A stretch of DNA of 64,000 nt from Deltaproteobacteria bacterium. Its GTDB lineage: Bacteria > Desulfobacterota > Binatia > Binatales > Binataceae. Position numbers and translations under genes: made by a program. Within the stretch, counting starts at the first letter, position 1. Every line of letters begins with the position of its first letter. A model generated the notes under the pieces. It was not told where the DNA came from and searched no databases. It was given only the letters and a program-made list of their open reading frames with translations. Shown here piece by piece: positions 55,845 to 64,000 of this stretch. The DNA lies in assembly GCA_003135135.1 (NCBI GenBank), contig PLDK01000025.1, positions 1 to 64,000 on the forward strand, in the 5' to 3' direction.

Positions 55845-56879
55845 TCATCGTCCAAGTTTCAGCGCGCGCAAACTCTGCGTGTACGGCGGGTACGCGATGC
55901 CGCGTTCGGTGATAATCGCGGTCACCAGCTCGGCCGGGGTGACATCGAACGCGGGGTTGAACGTGCTGACGCCCTTCGGCGCGATCTGCTTGCCGCCGAA
56001 CTCGGTGAGCTCGCGGCCCGAGCGCTCTTCGATCGGGATCGCCGAGCCGTCGGGACAGTCCAGGTCGATCGATGACAGCGGCGCCGCGACGTAAAATGGC
56101 ACGCCGTGGCGCCGGGCCATCACCGCCAGCGGGTAGGTGCCAATTTTGTTTGCGACGTCGCCGTTCGCTGCCGTGCGATCTGTTCCCACCACCACGCAAT
56201 CGATCTTGTTCTGCGCGAGCACCGTCGCCGCCATGTTGTCAGCGATCACGGTCACCGGTATCCGATCTTTGTGGAGTTCCCACGCGGTGAGGCGCGAGCC
56301 CTGCAAAAATGGCCGCGTCTCGTCGGCGAACACCTGGACCTTTTTGCCCGCGTCGCGTGCGGCGCGCACCACTCCGAGCGCCGTCCCATATCCTGCCGTC
56401 GCCAGCGCACCGGCGTTGCAATGCGTCAACACTGTGGCCGGGTTTCCGATGAGTTCGGCGCCGAACCGGCCCAGCGCGCGATTCGCCGCCAGGTCTTCCC
56501 GGTAAATCGCGATCGCCTCCGCGCGCATGCGGCGAAACAATTCTGCCGCGCCGAGTGAAATGCTGTCGTCGAGCGCGCGGCCCATTCGATCCACCGCCCA
56601 CGCCAGATTTACCGCGGTTGGCCGCGTGGCCTTGAGTGCTCTGGCGACCACCTCGAAGCGTTTTCGGGCCTTCGCCCCAGCGGTGCCCTTGATGCCGAGC
56701 GCGACACCCATTGCCGCCGCGACGCCAATTGCGGGTGCGCCGCGAATCACCATCGTGCGGATAGCTCGTGCGACGCCACGGTAGTCGCGGTAGGTTCGAA
56801 TTACCTCGCGCGCGGGAAGCAGGCGCTGATCAATCATACGGACGGTGTCCGCCCGCCATTCAATCGTCATCACGGCCAT
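55845..56879 (-). CDS. mtnA: Methylthioribose-1-phosphate isomerase
   Basis: The 344-residue product matches MtnA, the aldose-ketose isomerase of methionine salvage: TIEWRADTVRMIDQRLLP, VIRGAPAIGVAAAMGVALG, LTHCNAGALATAGYGTALGV (catalytic Cys), VFADETRPFLQGSRLTAWEL, DCVVVGTDRTAANGDVANKI (catalytic Asp), and PAFDVTPAELVTAIITERGI. The same fold includes eIF2B-type proteins, but the full set of motifs points to MtnA. No other mtn gene lies in the window. Confidence 0.95.
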   Translation of the reverse strand: MAVMTIEWRADTVRMIDQRLLPAREVIRTYRDYRGVARAIRTMVIRGAPAIGVAAAMGVALGIKGTAGAKARKRFEVVARALKATRPTAVNLAWAVDRMGRALDDSISLGAAELFRRMRAEAIAIYREDLAANRALGRFGAELIGNPATVLTHCNAGALATAGYGTALGVVRAARDAGKKVQVFADETRPFLQGSRLTAWELHKDRIPVTVIADNMAATVLAQNKIDCVVVGTDRTAANGDVANKIGTYPLAVMARRHGVPFYVAAPLSSIDLDCPDGSAIPIEERSGRELTEFGGKQIAPKGVSTFNPAFDVTPAELVTAIITERGIAYPPYTQSLRALKLGR

Positions 56880-57118
56880 GTAGTCTGACTCTTTTGCACG
56901 CCAATGAGGTTTCGAGAAAAAGCTTATAGCAACCCTGCGTCGCTGTCATTCTTCGCTGCGCGGAGTTTATTCGGAGCGCAATTGGAATACACAATGACGC
57001 TGCGAAACTTCAGATGAATCGGGCAACAGAAAACGGCGCAGCTTATACTTCGCGGCGCCGCTCCACTCGGCTCTGATTGCGCGGTACCGCATTACGGCCG
57101 GTACGCGCGAAGCCTCGG

Positions 57119-57502
57119 TTAGACTCTTTCGTATACTCCGCGTGCCCTTCGCCTTGCAGCTCCCGCATCGATCCATCGCGTGATCGCCGCAAATATTTCA
57201 GACGGCCGCTTCTGCTTGAGTCCCCGCACGTTGCGCACGTCGGCGGCCTTGAACTGCTTGGGAAGCGCCGAAAGCACGTTGCGCCAATTGACCCGGCCGC
57301 GTGCCCCGCCGCTGACCGCTTTCGCTCCACCGCTCCCACGACCGATCAACGATCCCAGCCGCGCTTCCTCTTCTTTGAGTTTACTCAGTAGCGACTCTTT
57401 CAAGCGGATGTCTTTGCGCAGATTCATGAGCAGAGTGCGTGCTTGCCGCTGTACTTGTTGGAATGCCGATGTGGCTCCGCGAGAGGCTTTCTGTCGAGGC
57501 AT
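57119..57502 (-). CDS. Small basic protein with winged-helix-like C-terminal region
   Basis: The 127-residue product is basic. A coiled-coil-like N-terminal half (RTLLMNLRKDIRLKESLLS, KLKEEEARLGSL) is followed by a Gly-rich linker and a C-terminal segment, VNWRNVLSALPKQFKAADVR to SEIFAAITRWIDAGAARRRA and YERV, which has the look of a winged-helix-type module. A good ribosome site, AAAGGAG, and a promoter with 17-base spacing lie upstream. A DNA-binding or nucleoid-associated role is plausible but not shown. Confidence 0.75.
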   Translation of the reverse strand: MPRQKASRGATSAFQQVQRQARTLLMNLRKDIRLKESLLSKLKEEEARLGSLIGRGSGGAKAVSGGARGRVNWRNVLSALPKQFKAADVRNVRGLKQKRPSEIFAAITRWIDAGAARRRARGVYERV

Positions 57503-57547
57503 TTAGTAATCTCCTTTCGGGGAATTGGTCAGTACTAATCAACTTTG

Positions 57548-57576
57548 AATATACACAAGCAAATTTAATCCTACAA
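57548..57576 (-). promoter_or_regulatory. Candidate promoter of the small basic protein
   Basis: On the minus strand TTGTAG (57576-57571) and TATATT (57553-57548) are separated by 17 bases in an AT-rich island. The transcript would start about 35 bases before the gene's ATG. Confidence 0.55.
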
Positions 57577-58520
57577 GTATCAAAGTCATTTTGTCTATTA
57601 TCAACATCAGTCAATTGGATATAGCGCCAGTGTTCTCAATGCCTCTTCTGTTTTAGTCTTTCGGCGCCAATGAAAAGTAAAAACGCCGCACCCGACATGA
57701 TCGGTTTGCCATTGACCAGCGATCTACAAAGACTCGTTGCCGGCCCACGACGCCGTCGGACTACTCCGCGCAGCGCTAAAAGTTATTTGGCAGATAGTCA
57801 GATCGACGCGCCGATATTTCAGTCAGTCGCTGAGACGCCGTTGCCCGCCAACCACGGTTCGCGTTCCGGAAAAGGAACTTGATCTCGTCGCGGTCCGGCC
57901 GAACGTCGCGGACGCTTCGCCGATCAGCTCAGGCGTCTATCGCCGTCGCGATTGCCATCTTCGCTGACTTGCGCGCTAGCCGGTGCGCTTTTCGACTGCA
58001 TCCCCGTGCGGAAAGCCTTGCGACGACACCGTTGAAAACTGAGATCGGGGAACGATGGCCGGCCGGCGCCCTCGTGCGATATAGCGATTTTAAAATCAAT
58101 CAGGAATCATAATGCACACATTATCATCCATAGGCATTCGTTCGATTCGGTAGTCGTAAACGCTATCGGGCAGCGGGCCTTTACGCTATCAAGTTGTTAA
58201 CTGGTTCTCGAACCTGGCAGGCTGACCGCCTAATTTCTGGTCACCGATAGGCGGATTCGGGACGGGTATCGCCCTATGCGCGAGCAGCTAGCGATTGGGG
58301 CAAATCAAGAAATAAAGCTCGGAAATTGGATAGGAAGAGTACCGAGTACTATGTTTGCGATTGGCGCGATGCTATAAGCATTCCGGAATTGGGACTAGAT
58401 GCGCGCCGTAGGTATCGCCCCGCCACTTGGCTGTCTGTACCACCGATCGGGCTTCCGAATGCCTATAGATACAGACGGAGTACGCCGCGGAGCAGCCGGG
58501 TCGCGCGCAAGGAGAGTGTA
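57577..58520. other. Long region without a supported gene
   Basis: About 0.94 kb lies between the small basic protein's promoter and the RRM gene. It is AT-richer than its neighbours in places (57600-57700, 58080-58350). Short open frames appear on the + strand but none has recognisable motifs. It could hold a long regulated leader of the RRM gene, whose ribosome site is AAGGAG, or an unrecognised RNA. I see no tRNA or known riboswitch. Confidence 0.55.
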
Positions 58521-58841
58521 ATGGGCCGCAGACTGTATGTTGGGAATCTGGCTTGGACTGTGACCGACCAGGATCTGCTCGACGTGTTTTCAGAAGCAGG
58601 AAAGGTGGACAGCTCACAAGTCATCATCGACCGCGCCACCAACCGCTCGCGGGGATTCGGCTTCGTCGAGATGGCGACCGATGAGGGAGCCGAAGGTGCA
58701 ATCAAAAAACTGAACGGCCGCGACATCAAGGGCCGGCCGATTCGCGTCAACGAAGCGCAGGCGCGCAGCGGCGGCCCCGGCGGCCCCGGCGGCCCCGGCG
58801 GTGGCGGCGGTGGCGAACGCCGCGGCGGACGCGACCAGTAG
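58521..58841 (+). CDS. RRM RNA-binding protein (glycine-rich tail)
   Basis: The 106-residue product has a single RRM with RNP2 LYVGNL at the start and RNP1 RGFGFVEM (about 43-50), then a Gly/Pro/Arg-rich tail (GGPGGPGGPGGGGG...). This is the cyanobacterial Rbp/plant GRP type. It binds single-stranded RNA and often acts in cold or stress response. ATG 58521 follows AAGGAG by seven bases, so the longer frame upstream is leader. The long gap upstream could carry temperature-dependent control. Confidence 0.93.
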   Translation: MGRRLYVGNLAWTVTDQDLLDVFSEAGKVDSSQVIIDRATNRSRGFGFVEMATDEGAEGAIKKLNGRDIKGRPIRVNEAQARSGGPGGPGGPGGGGGGERRGGRDQ

Positions 58842-58984
58842 TCAGTTCCGGCATTTCGAGATAGCGCGCGATTGTAGTTCGCCGTTTCATCGCGCCGCAC
58901 AATGTACTTACCCCACTTGAGGGGGGCACCCGATTCTCGGGCCGAACCCTTGCGGCTGAACTCTCCTCGGATTGAACCATCACC

Positions 58985-59935
58985 GTGGAACTCATAACGC
59001 TTGAAGCGGATAGCGAGCGCGCCGTGATTGTGCCCGACGCCGGATGCCAATGCCTGGGCTACCGCGCCGGCACGCTCGAGGTCATTGCGGGTCCTGCCAA
59101 TCCCGACGCATGGCGCGAGCATCCCCATCGCGGCGGCATTCCGATTCTCTTTCCGTGGCCAGGCCGCGTAGCCGGCGCATGCTTCACGTTCAAGGGCCGC
59201 GAATATCGGCTGCCGGTGAATGAGCCCGCACGCGGACACGCGATTCATGGTTTCGCGTGCGAACGCGCCTTTCGCGTGACGCGGCGCGGACCGCACTTCG
59301 TCACCGCGATTCTCGACTCGTCGGATTATTCGGATCTCAATTCGATCTGGCCGTGGCCGTTCGTGCTCGAGATAGACTACGAAGTTGGTAATGGACTGAG
59401 ATTGAAGGCCCGCGTTACCAACACGGGCGACTCAGTCATGCCGTTCGGATTCGGCGCGCATCCTTACTTTCACGCCCCTCTCAATCCCAAAGGGCTGCGC
59501 GATGCGATGCTGATTCAGATCGACGCCAACGCTCGATGGCCGCTGGACGCGCGCCTGATACCCACCGGCGCGGCCGAGCCGTTGGCGGGCAAGTACGATC
59601 TTCGCGCGCCGCGTCCGCTTGGAGCTGACACTTACGACGACGCATTCCGCATGGCGCCGATGGCGGAGCGAACAGCGAATAGCGATGGGTCTGCGCCGCG
59701 CGCGCGGCTAATCGATCCGTCGCTGAAAATTGCGCTCGAGATTCGCGCCGATCCCGCATTCGGCGACTTCGTCGTCTATGCTCCCGAAGATAATCCAGTC
59801 GTCGCGCTCGAGCCGTATACCTGCGCGCCCGACGCCTTCAATCTTGCGGCCCGTGCGATCGCGGCGGGGATGCGCGAACTCGCGCCCGGCGATACCTTCG
59901 AGGCCGGCTTCGAGATTCGCCTCAACGCCCCTTGA
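58985..59935 (+). CDS. Aldose 1-epimerase (GalM-like)
   Basis: The 316-residue product has the galactose-mutarotase fold. Strands PFGFGAHPYFHAPL (about 159-172) carry the catalytic His; NEPARGHAIHGFAC near residue 80 supplies the other one. HRGGIPILFPWPGRVAG matches the family N-terminal signature, and the catalytic Glu is expected in the LEPYTCAPDAFN segment. It interconverts alpha and beta anomers of sugars; hexose-6-phosphate epimerases look similar. The start is GTG. Its 3' end overlaps the hydratase gene by 14 bases on the opposite strand. Confidence 0.85.
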   Translation: MELITLEADSERAVIVPDAGCQCLGYRAGTLEVIAGPANPDAWREHPHRGGIPILFPWPGRVAGACFTFKGREYRLPVNEPARGHAIHGFACERAFRVTRRGPHFVTAILDSSDYSDLNSIWPWPFVLEIDYEVGNGLRLKARVTNTGDSVMPFGFGAHPYFHAPLNPKGLRDAMLIQIDANARWPLDARLIPTGAAEPLAGKYDLRAPRPLGADTYDDAFRMAPMAERTANSDGSAPRARLIDPSLKIALEIRADPAFGDFVVYAPEDNPVVALEPYTCAPDAFNLAARAIAAGMRELAPGDTFEAGFEIRLNAP

Positions 59936-60731
59936 AGCGCGGCTCGCGCCGCTGTGCCAGCGCTGCCGCGCCCTCGCGAAAATCTTCGGTGCCGATCAGC
60001 GAGCTCTGCGCCAGCAGCTCGAGCTCTTGAAACGTCATCTTGTCCAGGCCGTGACCTCTGTCGATGATCCGCTTCGCCAGCCCGACCGCGATTGGCGCGT
60101 TGCGCGCCATCTCGCGCGCAAGCTCTTCGGCCGCCGCCAGATGCGTACCTTCGGCGACGACGCGATTCACCAGCCCAATCCGTTCCGCCTCCGACGCCTC
60201 GATCATCCGCGCCGTCATGATCAGCTCCTTCGAGCGTGCATAACCGACCGTCCGCGTAAGCCGTGTGGTGCCGCCCACGTCGGGCACCAGCCCGATCCGC
60301 ACCTCCGGCATCCCAAGCCGCGCGCCCGCCGCCGCCACCCTGGCATCGCACGCGAGCGCCAGTTCGAGCCCGAGTCCGCCGACGAAGCCATGCAGCGCGC
60401 CAATCACCGGCTTCTCGATACTCTCAAGCCGGTTCAGCGAGGCCTGCGACTCCGCCACAAAGCGCCGAAAGCGCTGCATGTCGGGCCCGCCGCTCTGACC
60501 GCCCTGCGCGCCAGTGTCGTTGGCGAGCGAGGTGAAATCGATGCCCGCCGAGAACGCCTGTCCCTCGCCGTAGATGATAATCGCGCGAACCTCGGGACGA
60601 TCGACCTCGTCGATCGCCTCAGGAATCGCGCGGAGCATCGCCTGGTTAATCGCGTTGCGCTTTTCGGGACGGTTGAGCGCGATGTACGCGATCTCACCCT
60701 CGACTCGAATTTTGATTATGCTTTCCGCCAT
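59922..60731 (-). CDS. Enoyl-CoA hydratase/isomerase family protein
   Basis: The 269-residue product is a crotonase-fold protein: NRPEKRNAINQAML, QAFSAGIDFTSLA (oxyanion-hole loop), ALHGFVGGLGLELALACDAR and GMPEVRIGLVPDVGGTTRLT, whose Glu is catalytic in hydratases. Substrates range from short to long enoyl-CoA. GAGGTG lies six bases before ATG 60731, so this start is preferred over an upstream GTG that falls in the ribosome site. Confidence 0.92.
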   Translation of the reverse strand: MAESIIKIRVEGEIAYIALNRPEKRNAINQAMLRAIPEAIDEVDRPEVRAIIIYGEGQAFSAGIDFTSLANDTGAQGGQSGGPDMQRFRRFVAESQASLNRLESIEKPVIGALHGFVGGLGLELALACDARVAAAGARLGMPEVRIGLVPDVGGTTRLTRTVGYARSKELIMTARMIEASEAERIGLVNRVVAEGTHLAAAEELAREMARNAPIAVGLAKRIIDRGHGLDKMTFQELELLAQSSLIGTEDFREGAAALAQRREPRFKGR

Positions 60732-60802
60732 CGCTGACACCTCGATTGCTATTGAACCGCATGTGGCCGCGGCCCGCCAGAAGCGAAACTAGCTTCCCCA
60801 CT

Positions 60803-60854
60803 CCCCCCGGCGCCACTGGAAAGGCCGTGGACCAACTCCGGCCTGGAACGTTGC
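60803..60854. repeat. 52-bp element before the NO reductase gene (copy 1)
   Basis: CCCCCCGGCGCCACTGGAAA and the following 32 bases match 63401-63452 at 50 of 52 positions. Inside, GGCCG (60823-60827) can pair with CGGCC (60839-60843) around an 11-base loop. It lies 228 bases before the qNOR start. The matching copy lies 150 bases before the NnrS-like gene. Confidence 0.9.
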
Positions 60855-61081
60855 ACAGGGAGACAGCCGGGTCTATAGCGGAAGTGGAATCGGAGACTCA
60901 AAACGGAACTCGCGGTTAAGATCGCTGACGAAATCGCACGTCTCAGTGAAACAGCCGAGTGGATGTCCGGGGATCGTGACGCCGTAAGCCTGGTAAAGGA
61001 CGATGCTTCAAATGTCCTACCCAATGGTGCTCAAGATGGGCGCCTCCGCCTCAATCACTAACGAACAAGTGGGGGTCACCC
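60855..61081 (+). other. Leader region of the NO reductase gene
   Basis: Between the 52-bp element and the qNOR start, a plus-strand frame open from about 60890 to TAA at 61059 has codons that read like protein (TELAVKIADEIARLSETAEW), but its only ATG is at 60963, leaving 32 residues. It may be a fragment of a gene or a leader peptide. GGGGG at 61071 serves as the qNOR ribosome site. Confidence 0.4.
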
Positions 61082-63382
61082 ATGGATGAAGTCGAGATCC
61101 TCTCGCCGTGGTGGCGGCGTTCAGTGATTGTTACGATCGTTGCGTGCTTCTGCGTACTCGGATGGCTCACGAAGCTGACCTATTCCGGCGCGCCGCCGAT
61201 TCCCGAACGCGTCGTTGGCCCGGACGGGGCTGTGCTGTTCACCGACCGCGATATCACGGCCGGCCAACAGGTCTTTCTCCGCTACGGCCTGATGGAGAAC
61301 GGCACGCTCTGGGGACACGGCGCGTATATCGGACCCGACTTCTCCGCTGACTATCTGCACACGCTCGCGCTCGACGCTGAAGAGACAGTTGCAGAGCGCC
61401 ACGGCTTCGTCATGCAGGCGGCGCTGCGGCCCAGCCAGCGATTGATCGTCAACGCGGAAGTCGCACAACTACTCAAACAGAATCGCTACGACCCGGCCTC
61501 GAAGACTCTCACCTTCACGGAGACCGAGGCTGCGTCCTTCCAGCGGCAGATTGGCCTATGGACGGAATACTTCAAGGTTCCTGAAAACAATGGCGGCCTT
61601 CCGCACAATTACATCAGGGACTCTGCGCAACTTCGCGAACTGACGTCATTCTTCGCATGGGCGGCGTGGGCCTCGGTCACGGATCGGCCTGGGTGCAACT
61701 ACTCGTACACGAACAATTTCCCCTATGACCCCGCGGCCGGCAACGTACCGACGAGCGGCGCCGTGCTATGGAGCGCACTGAGCTTGATCACGCTGCTCGG
61801 GGCGACCGCCGCGGTGCTGTTCGCGTTCGGGCGGTTCGACTTCCTCGGATGGCGCCGGCGGCGCGGGCATGTGCATCCGAAGATGCTCCCCGGCGTGGCG
61901 ACGCCCAGCCAGCGGGCGACAATCAAATACTTCACCGTCGTCGCACTGCTCTTCCTGGCGCAGGCGCTGGTCGGTGGCGGCACAGCGCATTACCGCGCCA
62001 GCGCCGGCAGCTTTTACGGAATCGATCTCAGCGCGATTCTGCCGAGCCAGATCCTGCGCACGTGGCATCTGCAGCTCGCAATTTTCTGGATCGCCGCATC
62101 GTACGTCGCGGGCGGACTATTCCTGGCGCCAGCGATTGGAGAAAATGAGCCGCGCGCGCAGACCCTGTGGGTAAACGTGCTGTTTGTCGCGCTCGTGCTG
62201 ATCGTCGTTGGCAGCCTGCTTGGCGAATTTGCCGGAGTTCATCAGTGGATGGGGCGGCTGTGGAGCTGGTTCGGTGACCAGGGATGGGAATACCTGGACC
62301 TCGGGCGCGCGTGGCAGATGATGCTCGCGGCCGGTCTGGTGCTGTGGGTCGTGCTCCTGTACCGCGCGATCGCCCCGCGGCTGCGCGGCCACGAATCGAG
62401 CGAACTCTCTGCGCTGTTCATGGCCGCCGCGGTCGCGATCCCGGTCTTTTACGTGCCCGCGTTCTTTTACAACACCGCGTCGAACTTCGCCGTCGTCGAC
62501 CTATGGCGATTCTGGGTCATCCATCTCTGGGTAGAGAACTTTCTCGAGCTGTTCGTGACCTGCGCGGTCGCGATCATCTTCTACCAGCTGGGGATCGTCT
62601 CCACCACAACGGCGTCACGTGTCGTCTATCTTGACGCGCTGCTCTACCTCGGCAGCGGAATCATCGGCACCGGACATCATTGGTACTTCACCGGCCAGGC
62701 GCAGCTCACGATGTCGCTCAGCGCCGTCTTCTCAGCGATGGAGGTCGTGCCGCTCACGCTGCTTACGCTCGACGCGTGGGATTTCGTCGCGCTGACGCGG
62801 GGCCGATGCGATATCTGCGGCAAGGATATTTCCGTGCCGCATCGATGGACGTTTTACTTCCTGATGGCGGTGGGAGTCTGGAATTTCGTCGGCGCTGGCG
62901 TGTTCGGCTTCCTCATCAATATGCCGATCGTGAGCTACTTCGAGGTCGGGACGATGCTCACGCCCAATCATGCGCACGCGGCGTTCATGGGCGTATTCGG
63001 GATGCTTGCGATTGCGCTCATGGTCTTCGCCTTCCGGCAGGTGACGCCCGATGAGCGATGGCATGATACGGAAAAATATATCCGCATCTCGTTCTGGGGG
63101 CTGAACGTCGGGCTGGCGATGATGGTCGTGAGCAATCTTTTCCCGGGCGGCGTTCTCCAGCTCTATGACGTGCTGCAAAACGGATACTGGCACGCGCGTA
63201 GCCCCGCGTTCGGACACAGCCCGCTGATGCACGCGCTTGAATGGGCGCGGCTTCCCGGCGATCTCATCTTCATCGTGGTCGGTGTCGTCCCGCTCGTGAT
63301 CGCCGCACTCAAGACTTTTTTCGGTCTCTACAGAACGCCCGATATAACACGGGAACAGAAGATCGCGGGCGAAGCGGCATGA
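61082..63382 (+). CDS. norB: Quinol-dependent nitric oxide reductase (qNOR)
   Basis: The 766-residue membrane protein reduces 2 NO to N2O with electrons from quinol. It has an N-terminal helix, a long periplasmic domain (about 35-215) without a CxxCH heme-c site, then about 12 helices of the heme-copper oxidase fold. Heme and FeB ligands are in RTWHLQLAIFW, GTGHHWYFTG and TPNHAHAAFMGVFG; VENFLELFVTCAVAI carries conserved Glu residues. The combined length and missing cytochrome c site mark qNOR over cNOR. The 52-bp element lies upstream and an NnrS-like gene downstream, indicating an NO-response locus. Confidence 0.96.
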   Translation: MDEVEILSPWWRRSVIVTIVACFCVLGWLTKLTYSGAPPIPERVVGPDGAVLFTDRDITAGQQVFLRYGLMENGTLWGHGAYIGPDFSADYLHTLALDAEETVAERHGFVMQAALRPSQRLIVNAEVAQLLKQNRYDPASKTLTFTETEAASFQRQIGLWTEYFKVPENNGGLPHNYIRDSAQLRELTSFFAWAAWASVTDRPGCNYSYTNNFPYDPAAGNVPTSGAVLWSALSLITLLGATAAVLFAFGRFDFLGWRRRRGHVHPKMLPGVATPSQRATIKYFTVVALLFLAQALVGGGTAHYRASAGSFYGIDLSAILPSQILRTWHLQLAIFWIAASYVAGGLFLAPAIGENEPRAQTLWVNVLFVALVLIVVGSLLGEFAGVHQWMGRLWSWFGDQGWEYLDLGRAWQMMLAAGLVLWVVLLYRAIAPRLRGHESSELSALFMAAAVAIPVFYVPAFFYNTASNFAVVDLWRFWVIHLWVENFLELFVTCAVAIIFYQLGIVSTTTASRVVYLDALLYLGSGIIGTGHHWYFTGQAQLTMSLSAVFSAMEVVPLTLLTLDAWDFVALTRGRCDICGKDISVPHRWTFYFLMAVGVWNFVGAGVFGFLINMPIVSYFEVGTMLTPNHAHAAFMGVFGMLAIALMVFAFRQVTPDERWHDTEKYIRISFWGLNVGLAMMVVSNLFPGGVLQLYDVLQNGYWHARSPAFGHSPLMHALEWARLPGDLIFIVVGVVPLVIAALKTFFGLYRTPDITREQKIAGEAA

Positions 63383-63400
63383 ACGCCAACTAGTCGCAAA

Positions 63401-63452
63401 CCCCCCGTCGCCACTGGAAAGGCCGTGGACCAACCCCGGCCTGGAACGTTGC
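63401..63452. repeat. 52-bp element before the NnrS-like gene (copy 2)
   Basis: Second copy of the element at 60803-60854, two mismatches in 52. It begins 19 bases after the qNOR stop. It ends at GTTGC, and a GTTTGCAAAC palindrome follows at 63453-63462, which copy 1 lacks. Confidence 0.9.
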
Positions 63453-63601
63453 GTTTGCAAACCGTCCGGCGTCCATGCGAGTAAGAATCAGGATTCAGAC
63501 TGGAAGCCCCGGTTAACAGAAGAAATTCGCTCCCGTCACGCCGGGGAGCAGGTTGGAGATCGAGAGCCAAGTGAAAACGCCAAGCGTGTTCATGTATCAC
63601 T

Positions 63602-64000
63602 GTGCCAGTTGAACGCGCGGCGCTCGAGCCGGCTGGGGCCATCTCGCGTTGGCGGAGCGAACCGTTCCGGCTGTTCTTTCCGCTCGGCGTCCTCTTCGCG
63701 TGGATCGCTGTAGGTCATTGGCTGCTGTACACCACCGGAGTCACTGGTACCTATTCGTGCCGCTTTCACGGCCTGGTGCAGATGCAGGCGTTCATGATGG
63801 CGTTTGCCGTGGGTTTTCTACTCACGGCGCTGCCGCGCCGAACGCAGACCCCGCCAGTTGGGCGAATGGAGATGGTGGCGTTGGTGGCAGCGCTGGTTGT
63901 CACGACAGGCGCCGCGATTATCGACTCGTGGACTTTGGCCGAGATCGCGTACGCAACGCTGTTGGTGCTGGTCATCCAGTTTGCGCTGCGTCGATTTTTG
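63602..64000 (+). CDS. NnrS-like membrane protein (partial, runs off the window)
   Basis: The frame opens at GTG 63602, the first start after an in-frame TGA at 63572, and stays open to the window edge (133 codons). The product begins VPVERAALEPAGAISRWRSE and continues with FRLFFPLGVLFAWIAVGHW, then HGLVQMQAFMMAFAVGFLLT, which recall the start of NnrS (FRxFF helix, HxxxM..GFLLTA). NnrS is a heme/copper membrane protein that protects cells from nitrosative stress and is usually near nitric-oxide reductase genes. This supports the call. No strong ribosome site is seen before the GTG. Confidence 0.8.
   Translation, partial: MPVERAALEPAGAISRWRSEPFRLFFPLGVLFAWIAVGHWLLYTTGVTGTYSCRFHGLVQMQAFMMAFAVGFLLTALPRRTQTPPVGRMEMVALVAALVVTTGAAIIDSWTLAEIAYATLLVLVIQFALRRFL

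Noticed and set aside
57737-58112. Two overlapping plus-strand frames that might be a broken gene
   Set aside because: The products have no match to a family I know, and frame breaks cannot be justified without homologues.
60829-60844. Possible sigma-54 promoter in the 52-bp element (TGGACCAAC...GGC with the right 10-base spacing)
   Set aside because: The -12 part lacks TTGC and the -24 part lacks TGGCAC; only GG and GC agree, which is weak.

Overview
The window is high-GC (about 60-65%) DNA from a Gram-negative, probably soil or sediment, bacterium. The Gram-negative call rests on a complete TonB/ExbB/ExbD outer-membrane receptor operon, a YcbB-type L,D-transpeptidase, lipoprotein signals and Tat signals. 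Gene content (CaiB/BaiF CoA transferase, single-chain acyl-CoA carboxylase, APH-DUF6285-DUF7064 trio, GT87 glycosyltransferases, DUF992, collagen-like lipoprotein) suits a Desulfobacterota/Binatota- or Acidobacteriota-like lineage, but no rRNA or tRNA gene is present, so the phylum is a guess. Nearly all of it reads as housekeeping and accessory chromosome. I see no phage, complete insertion sequence or CRISPR array.

Layout. 0.1-3.6 kb: a fluoride locus with enolase (a fluoride-sensitive enzyme) divergent from a fluoride riboswitch with terminator, a DUF190+4xCBS protein and fluC; a second, apparently orphan aptamer follows fluC. 3.6-8.3 kb: a Ycf46-like AAA ATPase, then a three-gene operon of a PlcP/LpxH-type phosphoesterase, an MGDG-synthase-type glycosyltransferase and a secreted protein, which resembles a phospholipid-to-glycolipid remodelling module. 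8.7-14 kb: a CoA transferase, a rearranged patch carrying a short glycosidase-like ORF between copies of its neighbours' sequence, then folate genes pabC and fused pabAB. 14-24 kb: small secreted proteins, a secreted phosphoesterase, a collagen-like lipoprotein, a four-gene aldehyde/sugar-acid group (ALDH, class II aldolase, PfkB kinase, Tat-exported dienelactone hydrolase) and an L,D-transpeptidase.

24-36 kb: a 1148-residue acyl-CoA carboxylase, large membrane glycosyltransferase-like proteins with nearby glycosyltransferase debris, polyphosphate kinase ppk1 and an ArgE-like deacylase. 36-41 kb: TonB, ExbD, ExbB, a TonB-dependent receptor and a His/Cys-rich DUF2946-like protein, probably a metal or metallophore uptake operon. 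41-44 kb: an MBL-fold hydrolase and an OPT transporter. 44-47.6 kb: a minus-strand run of a Ppx-type HD domain, two thymidylate-kinase-like P-loop proteins (one with Lys to Arg in its P-loop), a CHAD protein and SixA, which looks polyphosphate-linked. 47.7-56.9 kb: an EmrB-type exporter, a macrodomain protein, a peptide ABC transporter (binding protein and two permeases, no ATPase), an APH-like kinase/DUF6285/DUF7064 trio and mtnA. 57-64 kb: a small basic protein, a long gene-free stretch, an RRM RNA-binding protein, an aldose-epimerase-like protein, an enoyl-CoA hydratase, a quinol nitric oxide reductase and the start of an NnrS-like gene. The two NO genes are each preceded by a nearly identical 52-bp element.

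Most interesting: the orphan fluoride aptamer with a competing upstream arm, the twin P-loop kinase/CHAD/SixA/HD cluster, the 52-bp element before both NO genes, the duplicated flanks around the glycosidase-like ORF, and the PlcP-glycosyltransferase operon. A family of short palindromic repeats (4 loci) is scattered between genes and supplies one gene's stop codon.
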